64,000 bases of DNA, from positions 868,001-932,000 of the forward strand of contig NZ_CP108370.1 of the NCBI RefSeq assembly GCF_035953295.1, given 5' to 3'. Position 1 is the stretch's first letter; the number at the start of each line of letters is the position of its first letter. Below are positions 24,929 to 33,841 of this stretch, piece by piece. A program made the translations under genes and the position numbers. This DNA comes from Streptomyces sp. NBC_01335. GTDB lineage: Bacteria > Actinomycetota > Actinomycetes > Streptomycetales > Streptomycetaceae. The notes below the pieces were generated by a model. It saw only the letters and a list, made by a program, of their open reading frames with translations, was not told the DNA's origin and did no database searches.

Positions 24929-27900
24929 TCAGCCGAGACGGTGCCGGACCGTCGATCCCTGCCTCCCCTTCACGACTTCGAGCTGGGCGGGGATCCGGCG
25001 CCGCAGGTCGGCCACGTGGCTGACGATGCCGACGCTGCGGTCCCGCTCGCGGAGCGCGTCCAGGACGTCCAGCACCTCGTCGAGGGTCTGCTCGTCCAGG
25101 CTGCCGAAACCCTCGTCGATGAAGAGGGTGTCCAGTCGCGTTCCGCCCGCCTCGTCGGTCACCACGTCGGCGAGGCCCAGCGCGAGGGCGAGGGAGGCGA
25201 AGAAGGTCTCGCCGCCGGAGAGGGTCGCGGTGTCACGTTCCCGGCCCGTCCAGGCGTCGACGACGTGCAGCCCGAGTCCGGACCGGCGGCCTCCGGTACG
25301 GGCGTCGGAGTGGACCAGGGTGTAGCGGCCGGCGGACATCCGCTGGAGCCGGACGGTGGCGGCGGCGGCCACCTGCTCCAGGCGGGCGGCGAGTACGTAG
25401 GACTCCAGCCGCATCTTGCGTTCGTTGTCGGCGGAGGTGCCGGCGGTGAGCGCGGCGAGGCGGGCGACCTGTTCGTACTCCGCGCGGAGCGGGCCCAGTA
25501 CGCGTACCTCCCGGGCGGCCTCGCGGGAGAGGCGGTCCAGTTCGGTACGGCGCTCCTGGGCGGCGGAGTGCGCCGCCGATGCGTCGCGCAGCAAGGCCTC
25601 GGCGCGGTCGTACGTCTCGCGCGCCCGGTCCGGCGACGCGGCGGGGCGGGCGGCGGCCTCGCGGGCGTCCTCCTCCGCCAGCCGGTCGGCGACGGTGGCC
25701 GCCTCGGCCTGCCAGACGTCGATCCGGTTCTGCAGCTGCCGCTGCGCGGCGCGGTCGAGCAGGGTCGCGACGGCCGCCTGCGGGGTGTCGAACCCGGCGC
25801 GGAACGCCGCGTCGGCCAGGCGTCCGTCGGCCTCCTTCCGCCGTTCGGCCGCGCTCTGTTCGGTCCGTACGGCGTCGGCGGCCTCGGCCAGCAGGTCTGC
25901 GCGCCGGGCGAGCCGGTCGGCGTGGTCCGCGATGGTGCCGGGCACTTCGCGCACGCCGGAGAGTTCGGTTTCCAGGGCCGCCTGCTCCCGGTCGAGGTCC
26001 TCGCGCCGCGAGACCCTCACGGCCGCGCGCCGTTCGGCGTGGCGGCGCTGGTCCAGCCGGTCCTGGTGTTCCCGCTCGGCGGCGGCGAGGATCTCGCGCG
26101 CCCGGTGCGTACCGGCCGCCAGCCGGTGGGCCTCGCCGTGTTCGCGGGTCAGCCCGTCGACGTGGGCGCTCAGTTCGGCCGTGGAGGGGTCACCGGACGC
26201 GGCCCCCACCGCAGCACCCATGGCGTCCGCCGCGCCCCCGGCCGCCTCGGTGCGCGCGGTGGTGTGGCGCTCCTGGAGGAGTCCGAGCGCCTGGTCGGCC
26301 CGGACCCGGGCCTGTTCGGCGGCCCGGTGAGCGGTGAGGGCGGCCTCCTCGGTGGCGCGGTCGACGTGTCCGTCGCCCGCTCGCGCGGGGGCCGGGTGCT
26401 CGGCCGAGCCGCAGACCGCGCACGGCTCCCCGGCGGCGAGTTGGGCGGCCAACTCGGCGGCGATGTCGCGCAGTCGGCGCTCCCGCAGGCCGAGCCACCG
26501 CTCGTGGGCGGCGAGCGCGCTCTCCCGGGCGGCGGTCAGCTCCTCCCGGGCGCGGCCGATTTCGCGGGCGAGGGTGTCGCGGCGCCGAGCGGCGTCCAGT
26601 CGGCTCCGGGCGGAGGCGAGCCGGGCGGCGAGCTGTTCGGTCCGGGTCGCGGCCTCCTGCGCCGCCTCGACCTCGGCGAGCAGGGCCGTCCGGGTGCCCT
26701 CCCAACCGGCCAGCCAGGCGTCCGCTTCGAGGATGGTCTCGTCGTCCTGTGCCGACTCACCGTCCAGCGCGGCGCGTTCGGCGTCGATGGCGGCGCTGCG
26801 CGACTCGGCGCGACGGGCGGCGTCGAGGCCGCCCAGTTCCTGGCGGTAGCGGCGTTCCAGCTCGGCGAGCCGCCCGGCTCCGGCGTCGGCGAGTTCGGCG
26901 GGCAGCCGCGTACGGAAACGGTCGCGGGCGGCACCCGCCGCGGCGGCCTCGCGCTCGGCCGCGTCCCGCAGTTCGAGGGCGGGGACGATCAACTCCGCCT
27001 TGCGGGCCCGCGCGAGGCGTTCCTCGCAGCGGTCGCGCTCCGCGCGGCCGTCCTCCAGGGCTGACACGCGTCGCCCGGTCTCCGCGAAACGCTGCTGGAG
27101 ACGGGCGAGTTCACGCTCCTCGTCCAGCGCGACCCGGGCCGCCGTCCGCCGCTCCTCCGTGGCGCCCGCCGCGATGCGGGCGATGTCCAGTCGCTCCCGG
27201 GCACCGCTGCGTGCGATCGCCGCCCACCCCAACACGCCTTCGGTGAGACCGGGTTCACCGGGCTGGGCGGTCGGCAGGGGCGTCTCGGCGGCGCGTCCTG
27301 CCGCCTGTGCCAGCCGCTGGGCGGTGGCGAGGACGCGTTCGTCACCGGCCCTGACGCGGGACTCGGCCGTGCGGCGCAGTTCGGCGAGGCGTTCCTCGAC
27401 GGCGGCGAAGCGCCGTGTGTCGAAGAGCCGGCCGAGCAGTTTGCCCCGGGCTTCGGCGTCGGCCCGCAGGAACCGTGCGAAGTCGCCCTGCGGGAGCAGC
27501 ACCACCTGGCAGAACTGGTCGCGGCTCATGCCGAGGAGCTGGGTGATCTCCTCACCGATCTCCTGGTGCGACTTGCTGAGGGCCTGCCAGCCCTTCTCGG
27601 GGTCGTACGCGCGCAGCCGGCTCTGGGCCTTCTCGGTGGTGTAGCCGTCGCCCTTCTTCTTGGGGCGGGTCTGGGCCGGGGAGCGGGTGATCTCCAGGCG
27701 CCGGCCGCCCGCGGTCAGCTCCAGCAGGACCTCGGTGGGGGTGGCGGGGTCGGCGTGGTCGCTGCGGAGCGAGGTGCCGGGGCTCTGGCGTGCGCCGGGG
27801 ACGGCTCCGTACAGGGCGTAGCAGACCGCGTCGAGCACCGAGGTCTTGCCCGCGCCGGTGGGGCCGTGCAGCAGGAAGAGGCCGGCCGAGGAGAGTGCGT

Positions 27901-27967
27901 CGAAGTCGACCTCGGTGGTGGTGCCGAAGGGGCCGAAGGCGGTGAGGACGAGCCGGTGGAGCCTCAT
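24929..27967 (-). CDS. sbcC: SbcC exonuclease ATPase subunit
   Basis: A 1012-residue SMC/Rad50-type ATPase, partner of SbcD in processing DNA hairpins and double-strand ends. The N-terminal Walker A is GPTGAGKTS (about 35-43). Two long Arg/Glu/Ala-rich coiled-coil arms (about 175-460 and 520-830) flank a zinc hook, GEPCAVCGSAEHP near 495. The C-terminal ABC signature (LSGGETFFASLALALGLADVV) and Walker B (LDTLFIDEGFGSLDEQTLDE) are at about 905-965, followed by the switch His in IVSHVADL. The ATG overlaps the sbcD stop by 4 bp, so the two are coupled. Full length. Confidence 0.96.
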   Translation of the reverse strand: MRLHRLVLTAFGPFGTTTEVDFDALSSAGLFLLHGPTGAGKTSVLDAVCYALYGAVPGARQSPGTSLRSDHADPATPTEVLLELTAGGRRLEITRSPAQTRPKKKGDGYTTEKAQSRLRAYDPEKGWQALSKSHQEIGEEITQLLGMSRDQFCQVVLLPQGDFARFLRADAEARGKLLGRLFDTRRFAAVEERLAELRRTAESRVRAGDERVLATAQRLAQAAGRAAETPLPTAQPGEPGLTEGVLGWAAIARSGARERLDIARIAAGATEERRTAARVALDEERELARLQQRFAETGRRVSALEDGRAERDRCEERLARARKAELIVPALELRDAAEREAAAAGAARDRFRTRLPAELADAGAGRLAELERRYRQELGGLDAARRAESRSAAIDAERAALDGESAQDDETILEADAWLAGWEGTRTALLAEVEAAQEAATRTEQLAARLASARSRLDAARRRDTLAREIGRAREELTAARESALAAHERWLGLRERRLRDIAAELAAQLAAGEPCAVCGSAEHPAPARAGDGHVDRATEEAALTAHRAAEQARVRADQALGLLQERHTTARTEAAGGAADAMGAAVGAASGDPSTAELSAHVDGLTREHGEAHRLAAGTHRAREILAAAEREHQDRLDQRRHAERRAAVRVSRREDLDREQAALETELSGVREVPGTIADHADRLARRADLLAEAADAVRTEQSAAERRKEADGRLADAAFRAGFDTPQAAVATLLDRAAQRQLQNRIDVWQAEAATVADRLAEEDAREAAARPAASPDRARETYDRAEALLRDASAAHSAAQERRTELDRLSREAAREVRVLGPLRAEYEQVARLAALTAGTSADNERKMRLESYVLAARLEQVAAAATVRLQRMSAGRYTLVHSDARTGGRRSGLGLHVVDAWTGRERDTATLSGGETFFASLALALGLADVVTDEAGGTRLDTLFIDEGFGSLDEQTLDEVLDVLDALRERDRSVGIVSHVADLRRRIPAQLEVVKGRQGSTVRHRLG

Positions 27968-29130
27968 CGGGACACCTCGCGGACCCCGTCGTCCACGCGC
28001 ACGTCGTCGAAGGCGGCGCGCAGCACGGTGCGTTCCGACTCGTCGGGGCCGCTGCCGCCGCGCACGTGCGCCACGAAGTCCTCCGCGATCTGGTGGTCGT
28101 CGCGCCCCTTGAGGCGCTGCGCGTACGAGGCGAGCGGGTCCTCGGGGTCGCGTTCGGGGTCGAAGACGAGGCTGAGGGTGTGCGGGAAGCGTTCGGCGAG
28201 GCGCGCCATGGGGTCGGCGGGGCGGGTGGGGTCGGTGAGGGTGGCCTCGACCCAGGAGCCCCGGTGCCGCTCCAGGGCGGGGTCCTCCAGGAGTGCGTCG
28301 AGACGGCCGCGGAGCCGGGCGAGGGGCCGGGGTACGGGGCAGTCGACGCGTTCGCCGGTGACCGTTCCGTCAGCGTCCAGGTCGATCAGCCACATGGTCT
28401 TGCGATGGTCTGCCTCGGAGAAGGAGTACGCGAGCGGGGAGCCGGAGTACCGGACCCGCTCGCTGACCCGCTGGCTGCCGTGCAGGTGGCCGAGGGCCAC
28501 GTAGTCGACCCCGTCGAAGACGCCCGCGGGGACGGCGGCGACTCCGCCGACGGTGATGTCGCGCTCGCTGTCGCTGGGTTCGCCGCCCGCGACGAAGGCG
28601 TGGGCGAGCACCACGGAGCGGGTGCCCGGCGCGCGTCCGGCGAGGTCGGCGCGGACCTGGTCCATCGCGGCGGAGAGGACGGACTCGTGCGCGGCCTTCC
28701 CGGCCCCGAGGGAGTCCTTCACGAGGGCGGGTTCGAGGTAGGGGAGCCCGTAGCAGGCGACGTCCCCGTGGGCGTCGGCGAGCAGGACGGGGGTGCCGCA
28801 TCCGGCGGGGTCGGTACGCAGGTGGATGCCGGCCCGGTCGATGAGTCCGGCGCCGACCCCGAGCCGGCGGGCCGAGTCGTGGTTGCCGGAGATCATGACG
28901 GTGGGCACCCCGAGGGCGGCGAGCCGGTGCAGGGCGGTGTCGAAGAGTTCGACGGCGGCGAGCGGCGGCACGGCGCGGTCGTAGACGTCGCCGGCGACGA
29001 GGACGGCGTCCACCTCGTGGTCGCGGACGGTGGCGACGAGGTGGTCGAGGTAGGCGGCCTGGGCGTCGAGCAGGGCGACGCGGTGGAAGGACCGGCCCAG
29101 GTGCCAGTCCGAGGTGTGCAGCAGTCTCAA
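27964..29130 (-). CDS. sbcD: SbcD exonuclease nuclease subunit
   Basis: This 388-residue Mre11-type phosphoesterase shows all five motifs near the N-terminus: DWHLG (about 8), AGDVYDRAVP (about 48), ISGNHDSARRLG (about 80), a histidine in VLAHAFVAGG (about 174) and GHLHGSQ (about 213). It forms the Mn2+-dependent nuclease of the SbcCD complex. The start is TTG at 29130, with GGAG 7 nt upstream; the sequence MRLLHTSDWHLG is the family's usual N-terminus. Leads the sbcD-sbcC operon. Confidence 0.96.
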   Translation of the reverse strand: MRLLHTSDWHLGRSFHRVALLDAQAAYLDHLVATVRDHEVDAVLVAGDVYDRAVPPLAAVELFDTALHRLAALGVPTVMISGNHDSARRLGVGAGLIDRAGIHLRTDPAGCGTPVLLADAHGDVACYGLPYLEPALVKDSLGAGKAAHESVLSAAMDQVRADLAGRAPGTRSVVLAHAFVAGGEPSDSERDITVGGVAAVPAGVFDGVDYVALGHLHGSQRVSERVRYSGSPLAYSFSEADHRKTMWLIDLDADGTVTGERVDCPVPRPLARLRGRLDALLEDPALERHRGSWVEATLTDPTRPADPMARLAERFPHTLSLVFDPERDPEDPLASYAQRLKGRDDHQIAEDFVAHVRGGSGPDESERTVLRAAFDDVRVDDGVREVSR

Positions 29131-29437
29131 GGCGTCGCTCCGCCCGCTGTGATCCGCATGTCCCTGGTCCTCCGCCCCCTGGCCGGCTACGGCCTCGCGC
29201 CCTGTCCGGGCCGTCCCGGTCTCCTGCTGCGTGCGCCGGCCCGCGGCTCGGGGGCTGTCAGCGAACCCGGGTGCGGCCGTGCGGACTCCACGCTAATGCC
29301 GCCGGGCCCCGGTTCCCGCATCGCCGGCAGGTGGCGATCCTCACCGGGAACCGCCGGACCTCCCACCGGAACCTCACCGGGACCTGGCCTGAACCTCGCA
29401 AGGGACAGGCAGCCCCGATGCGGCGAGCGCCCTGCGG
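29131..29437. other. 307-bp gap between IMPACT and sbcD genes, no gene seen
   Basis: No coding frame, hairpin or array worth reporting. It must contain the promoter of sbcDC, which was not located. Confidence 0.5.
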
Positions 29438-30064
29438 TCATACGTCCCCGTACGCCTCGCCGCCGAGTTCGAGCGTCGCGGAGCCCGCCGTGGCGTCGGC
29501 CAGCCAGGCCCGGAATCCGGCCACGTCCGCGTCGGGCAGGCCGATCTCCAGGGTGACCGCCTCCGCGTACCGCACCTCGCGCACGGCGGTGCCGGTGGCC
29601 CGCATGTCGTTCTCCAGTTTGCCCGCCCGCTGGTGGTCGACCGTGACGGTGGCCAGCCGGTAGCGCTGCCGGGTGAGGGTGCCGAGCTCGTCCAGCGCCT
29701 CGCCGACCACTCCCCCGTACGCCCGGATCAGGCCACCGGCGCCGAGCTTGACCCCGCCGTAGTACCGGGTCACCACGGCCACGGCGTAACGGACCTCGCG
29801 GCGCATGAGCATCTGCAGCATCGGCACTCCGGCGGTCCCGCCGGGTTCGCCGTCGTCGCTGGCCTTCTGGACGGAGGCGTCGGCGCCGACCACGTAGGCG
29901 TAGCAGTTGTGGGTGGCGGTGGGGTGCTCCTTGCGGACGCGTGCGACGAAGTCCTGCGCCTCCTGTTCGGTGGCGGCGGGGGCGAGCGCGCAGAGGAACC
30001 GCGACCGGTTGATCTCGGTCTCGTGCACGCCCGCTCGGGCAACTGTCCGGTACTGCTCCTGCAT
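29438..30064 (-). CDS. IMPACT/YigZ family protein
   Basis: A 208-residue member of the YigZ/IMPACT family. The N-terminal UPF0029 domain (about 18-125) has the family signatures KEHPTATHNCYAYV, SDDGEPGGTAGVPML and VTRYYGGVKLGAGGLIRAYGG, followed by a DUF1949 ferredoxin-like domain (about 140-198). Eukaryotic homologues modulate Gcn2; the bacterial role is not settled and may involve nucleic acids or translation. The ATG has TAGGGT 6 nt upstream, consistent with a leaderless transcript. Divergent from the CoA-binding gene. Confidence 0.93.
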   Translation of the reverse strand: MQEQYRTVARAGVHETEINRSRFLCALAPAATEQEAQDFVARVRKEHPTATHNCYAYVVGADASVQKASDDGEPGGTAGVPMLQMLMRREVRYAVAVVTRYYGGVKLGAGGLIRAYGGVVGEALDELGTLTRQRYRLATVTVDHQRAGKLENDMRATGTAVREVRYAEAVTLEIGLPDADVAGFRAWLADATAGSATLELGGEAYGDV

Positions 30065-30070
30065 GCCTCC

Positions 30071-30076
30071 ACCCTA
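30071..30076 (-). promoter_or_regulatory. Probable -10 of the leaderless IMPACT-gene promoter
   Basis: On the minus strand TAGGGT ends 6 nt before ATG 30064. The same hexamer and spacing recur at the fetB-like gene. Confidence 0.55.
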
Positions 30077-30182
30077 GGGTGCGTCTTCACTCCGCTGTCT
30101 GCCGGGCGACGCCCGGCAGGGCCACCGGCGCGGACCGGCGCCTGCGGGGAATGGCGGGGGCGCGGCCCGGGTTGTCGGTGAC

Positions 30183-30590
30183 ATGTACGCAGACGATGAG
30201 ACGATCCGGCGGATTCTCCTGGACTCCGGCGACACCTGGGCCGTGGTCGGCCTCTCCACCAACACCTCACGCGCGGCCTACGGGGTCGCCGGGGTCCTCC
30301 AGCGCTTCGGCAAGCGGGTCGTCCCGGTCCATCCGAAGGCCGAGACGGTGCACGGCGAGCAGGGGTACGCCTCGCTCGCGGACATCCCGTTCCCGGTGGA
30401 CGTGGTGGACGTCTTCGTCAACAGTGAGCAGGCCGGCGCCGTGGCGGACGAGGCCGTGGCGATCGGGGCGAAGGCCGTCTGGTTCCAGCTGGGCGTGATC
30501 GACGGGGCCGCGTACGCGCGGACGCGCGAGGCGGGCCTCGACATGGTCATGGACCGTTGCCCCGCGATCGAGATCCCGTCCCTGAGGTGA
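30183..30590 (+). CDS. CoA-binding domain protein
   Basis: A 135-residue single-domain Rossmann-fold protein of the CoA-binding type (YccU-like). TWAVVGLSTNTSRAAYGVAGVLQRFGKRVVPVHP (residues about 18-51) is the nucleotide-binding half, and VDVVDVFVNSEQAGAVADEAVAIGAKAVWFQLGV the second half. It resembles the CoA-binding part of succinyl-CoA synthetase but lacks the ligase domain. It is a stand-alone cytoplasmic protein of unknown partner. The length is normal for the family. Confidence 0.9.
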   Translation: MYADDETIRRILLDSGDTWAVVGLSTNTSRAAYGVAGVLQRFGKRVVPVHPKAETVHGEQGYASLADIPFPVDVVDVFVNSEQAGAVADEAVAIGAKAVWFQLGVIDGAAYARTREAGLDMVMDRCPAIEIPSLR

Positions 30591-30677
30591 CCCGGTTCGA
30601 TCAGTTTGGCGACCGGACCGGCCGATGACGGTCGCGCCCTTCCGCGGGCCGTGGGCGGCGGCGGACAATGACCGGTC

Positions 30678-31727
30678 GTGGAGACGGTGTCGTACCCGGA
30701 GCGGCTGGCCGCCGAACTGATCGCCCTGGGCGTACGTCCGGGCGCCACGCTGATCGTGCACGCCTCGCTGCGCGCGCTGCGCCCGCCGGACCGCGGCGCG
30801 GCGTCCGTGGTCGCGGGGGTGCGGGGGGCGCTGGGACCGGCCGGGACGCTGGTCGTCCCCGCGTTCACGCCGGAGAACTCCGACACCTCGCGCGCCCATC
30901 TGGCCCGGGTGGCCGGTCTCACGGAGGCGGAGCGCGCTCGGGTCCGCGCGGACATGCCGGCCTTCGACCCGGCCGGCACGCCCGCGCCGACGATGGGCCG
31001 GTTCGCCGAGACAGTCCGGCTGACCCCCGGCGCACGGCGCAGCGGCCACCCGCAGACCTCCTTCGCCGCGCTCGGTCCGGACGCCGCGCACCTCACCCGG
31101 GACCACCGCGCCGACTGCCACCTCGGCGAGGGCTCACCGCTGGCCCGCCTGTACGGCGCGGGCGCGCATGCCTTGCTGCTCGGCACCGGTTTCGGCACGT
31201 TCAGCGCCTTCCACCTCGCCGAGTACCGCGTCCCCGAGCCGCCCCTTCGCCACTACCGCTGTGTGGTGGGCGGCCCCGGCGGGAGGCGGTGGTGGGAGTA
31301 CGAGGACGTGGCGCTCGACGACTCGGACTTCGTGGCGCTGGGCGCGGAGTTCGCGCGGTCGGCGGGCCCGGTGACCGTCCGCACCGGCCGGGTGGGCGAG
31401 GCCGCGTGCACCCTGGTACCGGTGCGGGACGCGGTGGACTTCGCGGTGGGCCGGTTCACGGACGGGGCGTACGCGGCCGCCCGCCGCACGCGCACCGGGG
31501 ACACGCCTCCGGCCCGCAACACTCCGTTCGGCACCACTCCGGCCGACGCCACTCCACCCGGTGCCGCCCGCGCCGAGGACACGGGAGCCGGGGACACGGA
31601 CAGCGAGAACACGGGCAGCGGGAACACGGGGCCGCCCGAGGACACGGGTGCCCGTCCGCTCAGATGCCCAGCCCCTCCACCACCACCGCGCCCGGGAGGG
31701 CCGCGAGGGACTTTCCGGGGACGATGA
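30678..31727 (+). CDS. AAC(3)-type aminoglycoside N-acetyltransferase, C-terminally extended
   Basis: The first 265 or so residues form the antibiotic N-acetyltransferase fold: VHASLRALRPP (about 25), GTLVVPAFTPENS (about 56), RRSGHPQTSFAALGPDAAHLT (about 117-138) and LLLGTGFGTFSAFHLAEYR (about 167-186). It may acetylate the 3-amino group of 2-deoxystreptamine drugs or a housekeeping substrate. The last 80-90 residues are low-complexity Thr/Gly/Asp/Pro sequence from tandem repeats, running 68 bp into the convergent deacylase gene. Family members end about where the tail begins, so the extension looks like a lost stop codon through repeat growth. Start GTG 30678; no strong ribosome site, a GACAAT hexamer lies 8 nt upstream. 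Confidence 0.82.
   Translation: METVSYPERLAAELIALGVRPGATLIVHASLRALRPPDRGAASVVAGVRGALGPAGTLVVPAFTPENSDTSRAHLARVAGLTEAERARVRADMPAFDPAGTPAPTMGRFAETVRLTPGARRSGHPQTSFAALGPDAAHLTRDHRADCHLGEGSPLARLYGAGAHALLLGTGFGTFSAFHLAEYRVPEPPLRHYRCVVGGPGGRRWWEYEDVALDDSDFVALGAEFARSAGPVTVRTGRVGEAACTLVPVRDAVDFAVGRFTDGAYAAARRTRTGDTPPARNTPFGTTPADATPPGAARAEDTGAGDTDSENTGSGNTGPPEDTGARPLRCPAPPPPPRPGGPRGTFRGR
31572..31640. repeat. Low-complexity repeats in the AAC(3) tail
   Basis: Irregular 15-18-bp units containing ACACGG and CGGGGACACG. They encode Thr-Gly-Asp/Asn-rich residues in frame. Confidence 0.7.
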
Positions 31728-32220
31728 GCTTGCCGCGGCGGCTGCCGCTGCCGATGAGGACCCATTCCTCGTCCACCACCGCCGGGTCGATCAGCAGCGG
31801 CCAGGCGGCCGGGAGGCCGATGGGCGTGATCCCGCCGTACTCCATGCCACTCTCGCCGACAGCGACGTCCATCGGCGCGAAGGACGCCTTGCGCGCGCCG
31901 AGGTGCTTGCGCACCGCCCCGTTGACGTCGACGCGGGTCCGGGAGAGCACGACGCAGGCGGCCAGGGTGACGTCGGTGCCGCGCTTGCCCGCGACGACCA
32001 CGCAGTTGGCGGACTCGTCGAGGAGATCGGCGCCGTAGTGCTCGATGAAGACGGCGGTGTCGGCGAGGTCCGGGTCCGTGTCCACGTGCAGGATCTGCTC
32101 GGCGGCGAAGCCGCCCCAGCCTCGGGTCACCGCTGCGGCGACCGGCCCGGTGAGCAGGTCGGTGCGGTCCGCCGCGGGAGCGGCGGCGTCGTCGTCGAAG
32201 TTGCCGATGGGTGCGCGCAT
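31660..32220 (-). CDS. YbaK/ProX-type aminoacyl-tRNA deacylase
   Basis: A 186-residue trans-editing domain protein of the YbaK/EbsC/ProXp family. The conserved segments are ANCVVVAGKRG (about 71), VDVNGAVRKHLGARKASFAP (about 97-116, with the catalytic-type Lys), GGITPIGLP (about 128-136) and LIGSGSRRGKLIV (about 154). It hydrolyses mischarged aminoacyl-tRNAs in the cytoplasm. The ATG has TAGCGT 6 nt upstream without a ribosome site, again leaderless-like. Its 3' end overlaps the abnormal tail of the convergent acetyltransferase gene. Confidence 0.9.
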   Translation of the reverse strand: MRAPIGNFDDDAAAPAADRTDLLTGPVAAAVTRGWGGFAAEQILHVDTDPDLADTAVFIEHYGADLLDESANCVVVAGKRGTDVTLAACVVLSRTRVDVNGAVRKHLGARKASFAPMDVAVGESGMEYGGITPIGLPAAWPLLIDPAVVDEEWVLIGSGSRRGKLIVPGKSLAALPGAVVVEGLGI

Positions 32221-32226
32221 GGATCA

Positions 32227-32232
32227 ACGCTA
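32227..32232 (-). promoter_or_regulatory. Probable -10 of the leaderless deacylase promoter
   Basis: On the minus strand TAGCGT ends 6 nt before ATG 32220. Confidence 0.55.
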
Positions 32233-32263
32233 ACAGCAGCCCGCGAGCGCGATGTTGCCGGTT

Positions 32264-32836
32264 TCAGCGGACCGGCGGGATCCAGACGGCCATGGTCAGC
32301 TCGACCGGCTCCGTGCCCTCGTTGCGGTAGGCGTGGGAGACGTGCGCCTGGAAGGTCGCGGAGGTGCCGACGGGGACGGTGTGGGGCTCGCCGCCGACGA
32401 CCAGGGTCAGTTCACCGGCCGTGACGTGGAGGAGTTCGACGGTTCCCTCGGGGTGCGGGTCGGAGGCGCTGCCGTCACCCGGTTCCAGGTGCCAGGACCA
32501 GAGTTCGAACGGGCCTCCCGCCTCGGCGCCGACGAGCAGGGTGGTCGAACTGCCCGCCTCGGTCGACCAGAGGCGTACCGCCTGCTCGGGGGCGACCAGG
32601 CGGACCTGCGGGCCCTGTTCGTAGTCGAGGAGGGTGGTGATGCTGACGCCGAGAGCGTCGGCGAGCTTCACCGTGGTGCCGATGCTCGGGTTGGTCCGGG
32701 CCTGCTCGATCTGGATGATCATGCCTCGGCTGACACCGGCGCGGGCCGCGAGAGCGTCCAGGGTGAAGCCCCGCTCCCCCCGCCAGTGCTTGAGGTTCCG
32801 TGCCAGCGACTGGGTCAACTGATCGAGATCAGACAC
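32264..32836 (-). CDS. XRE-family regulator with C-terminal cupin
   Basis: A 190-residue regulator with an N-terminal Cro/C1 helix-turn-helix (about 12-65; FTLDALAARAGVSRGMIIQIEQARTNPSIGTTVKLADALGV) and a C-terminal RmlC-like cupin (about 105-180; PEGTVELLHVTAGELTLVVGGEPHTV). GTG 32836 gives the usual N-terminus SDLDQLTQSLARNLK; TTG 32869 would add 11 residues. No ribosome site is evident. It is transcribed divergently from an EamA-type transporter 100 bp away, a pairing in which the regulator normally controls the exporter in response to a small ligand. Confidence 0.88.
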   Translation of the reverse strand: MSDLDQLTQSLARNLKHWRGERGFTLDALAARAGVSRGMIIQIEQARTNPSIGTTVKLADALGVSITTLLDYEQGPQVRLVAPEQAVRLWSTEAGSSTTLLVGAEAGGPFELWSWHLEPGDGSASDPHPEGTVELLHVTAGELTLVVGGEPHTVPVGTSATFQAHVSHAYRNEGTEPVELTMAVWIPPVR

Positions 32837-32936
32837 ATTCAGTCCAATATCCTTGATGGCGAAGTACAAAATAATGAACTACGGTGTGGTGCACCTCAGC
32901 CCCAACCGTTCGCCGCACTGTACTGCGAGGCCTGTC

Positions 32937-33803
32937 TTGTCAGCACTTTTCGCCCTGGCCACCAGCCTGCTGTGGGGGCTCGCCGACTTCGGCGGCGGGC
33001 TGCTGACCCGCAGAATCCCGGCACTGACGGTGGTCGTCGTCTCCCAGGCGATCGCCGTGGTGGTGCTGGGCGTGACCGTGGTGGCGACCGGCGCGTGGAG
33101 CGAGACCGGTGACCGGCTCTGGTTCGCGGTGGCGGCGGGCACGGTGGGCCCGGTGGCGATGCTCTGCTTCTACAAGGCGCTCGCCCTCGGCCCGATGAGC
33201 GTGGTCTCCCCGCTCGGATCGCTCGGCGTCGCGGTACCGGTCTCCCTCGGCCTGCTCGCCGGTGAGCGGCCGGGTCCGGCCCAGCTGGCCGGGGTCGTCA
33301 TCGCCGTGGCGGGCGTCGTCCTGGCGGGCGGTCCGGAGCTGCGCGGGGCGCCGGTGCGCCGCCGGGCGGTGCTGCTGACGCTGGTGGCCGCGTTCGGCTT
33401 CGGGGCCGTCATGTCCCTCGTCGCGGAGGCTTCGACCAGCACGAAGGGCCTGTTCCTGGCCCTCTTGGTCCAGCGCGTCACCAACGTCCTGGTCGGCGGT
33501 GCGGCGCTGTGGGTGTCGGTACGCCGTGGCGGCCGGGCCCTGCCCGATGAGGGCGGCAGGACGGTGGTCCTCGGGGCGCTGCCCGCGCTGGCCTTCGTCG
33601 GGCTCGCGGACGTCGCGGCGAACGGTACGTACGCCACGGCCGCGCGCCACGGCTCGGTGACGGTGGCGGCGGTACTGGCCTCGCTCTATCCGGTGGTGAC
33701 CGCGCTGGCCGCGCGCGGGGTCCTCAAGGAACGTCTCCGGGGCATCCAGGCGGCGGGCGCGGGTCTCGCCCTGATGGGCACGGTGCTGCTGGCCTCGGGA
33801 TGA
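32937..33803 (+). CDS. EamA/DMT-family transporter
   Basis: A 288-residue integral membrane protein with ten predicted hydrophobic helices arranged as two EamA repeats (about 5-135 and 150-285). The signature LSALFALATSLLWGLADF at the start and VTVAAVLASLYPVVTALAARGVLKERLRGIQAAGAGLALMGTVLL at the end are typical of DMT-superfamily metabolite or drug exporters. TTG 32937 has GAGG 6 nt upstream and matches the usual N-terminus; the frame is open upstream to 32853. Likely regulated by the divergent XRE-cupin protein. Confidence 0.88.
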   Translation: MSALFALATSLLWGLADFGGGLLTRRIPALTVVVVSQAIAVVVLGVTVVATGAWSETGDRLWFAVAAGTVGPVAMLCFYKALALGPMSVVSPLGSLGVAVPVSLGLLAGERPGPAQLAGVVIAVAGVVLAGGPELRGAPVRRRAVLLTLVAAFGFGAVMSLVAEASTSTKGLFLALLVQRVTNVLVGGAALWVSVRRGGRALPDEGGRTVVLGALPALAFVGLADVAANGTYATAARHGSVTVAAVLASLYPVVTALAARGVLKERLRGIQAAGAGLALMGTVLLASG

Positions 33804-33841
33804 ATCCCGCCCGGGGCCGGTGCGCGGGCGCCTGACCGGCT

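Noticed and set aside
24839..27064. 741-codon plus-strand frame opposite sbcC
   Set aside because: sbcC has Walker motifs and a zinc hook in the other frame; the opposite frame is repetitive Gly/Val/Arg.
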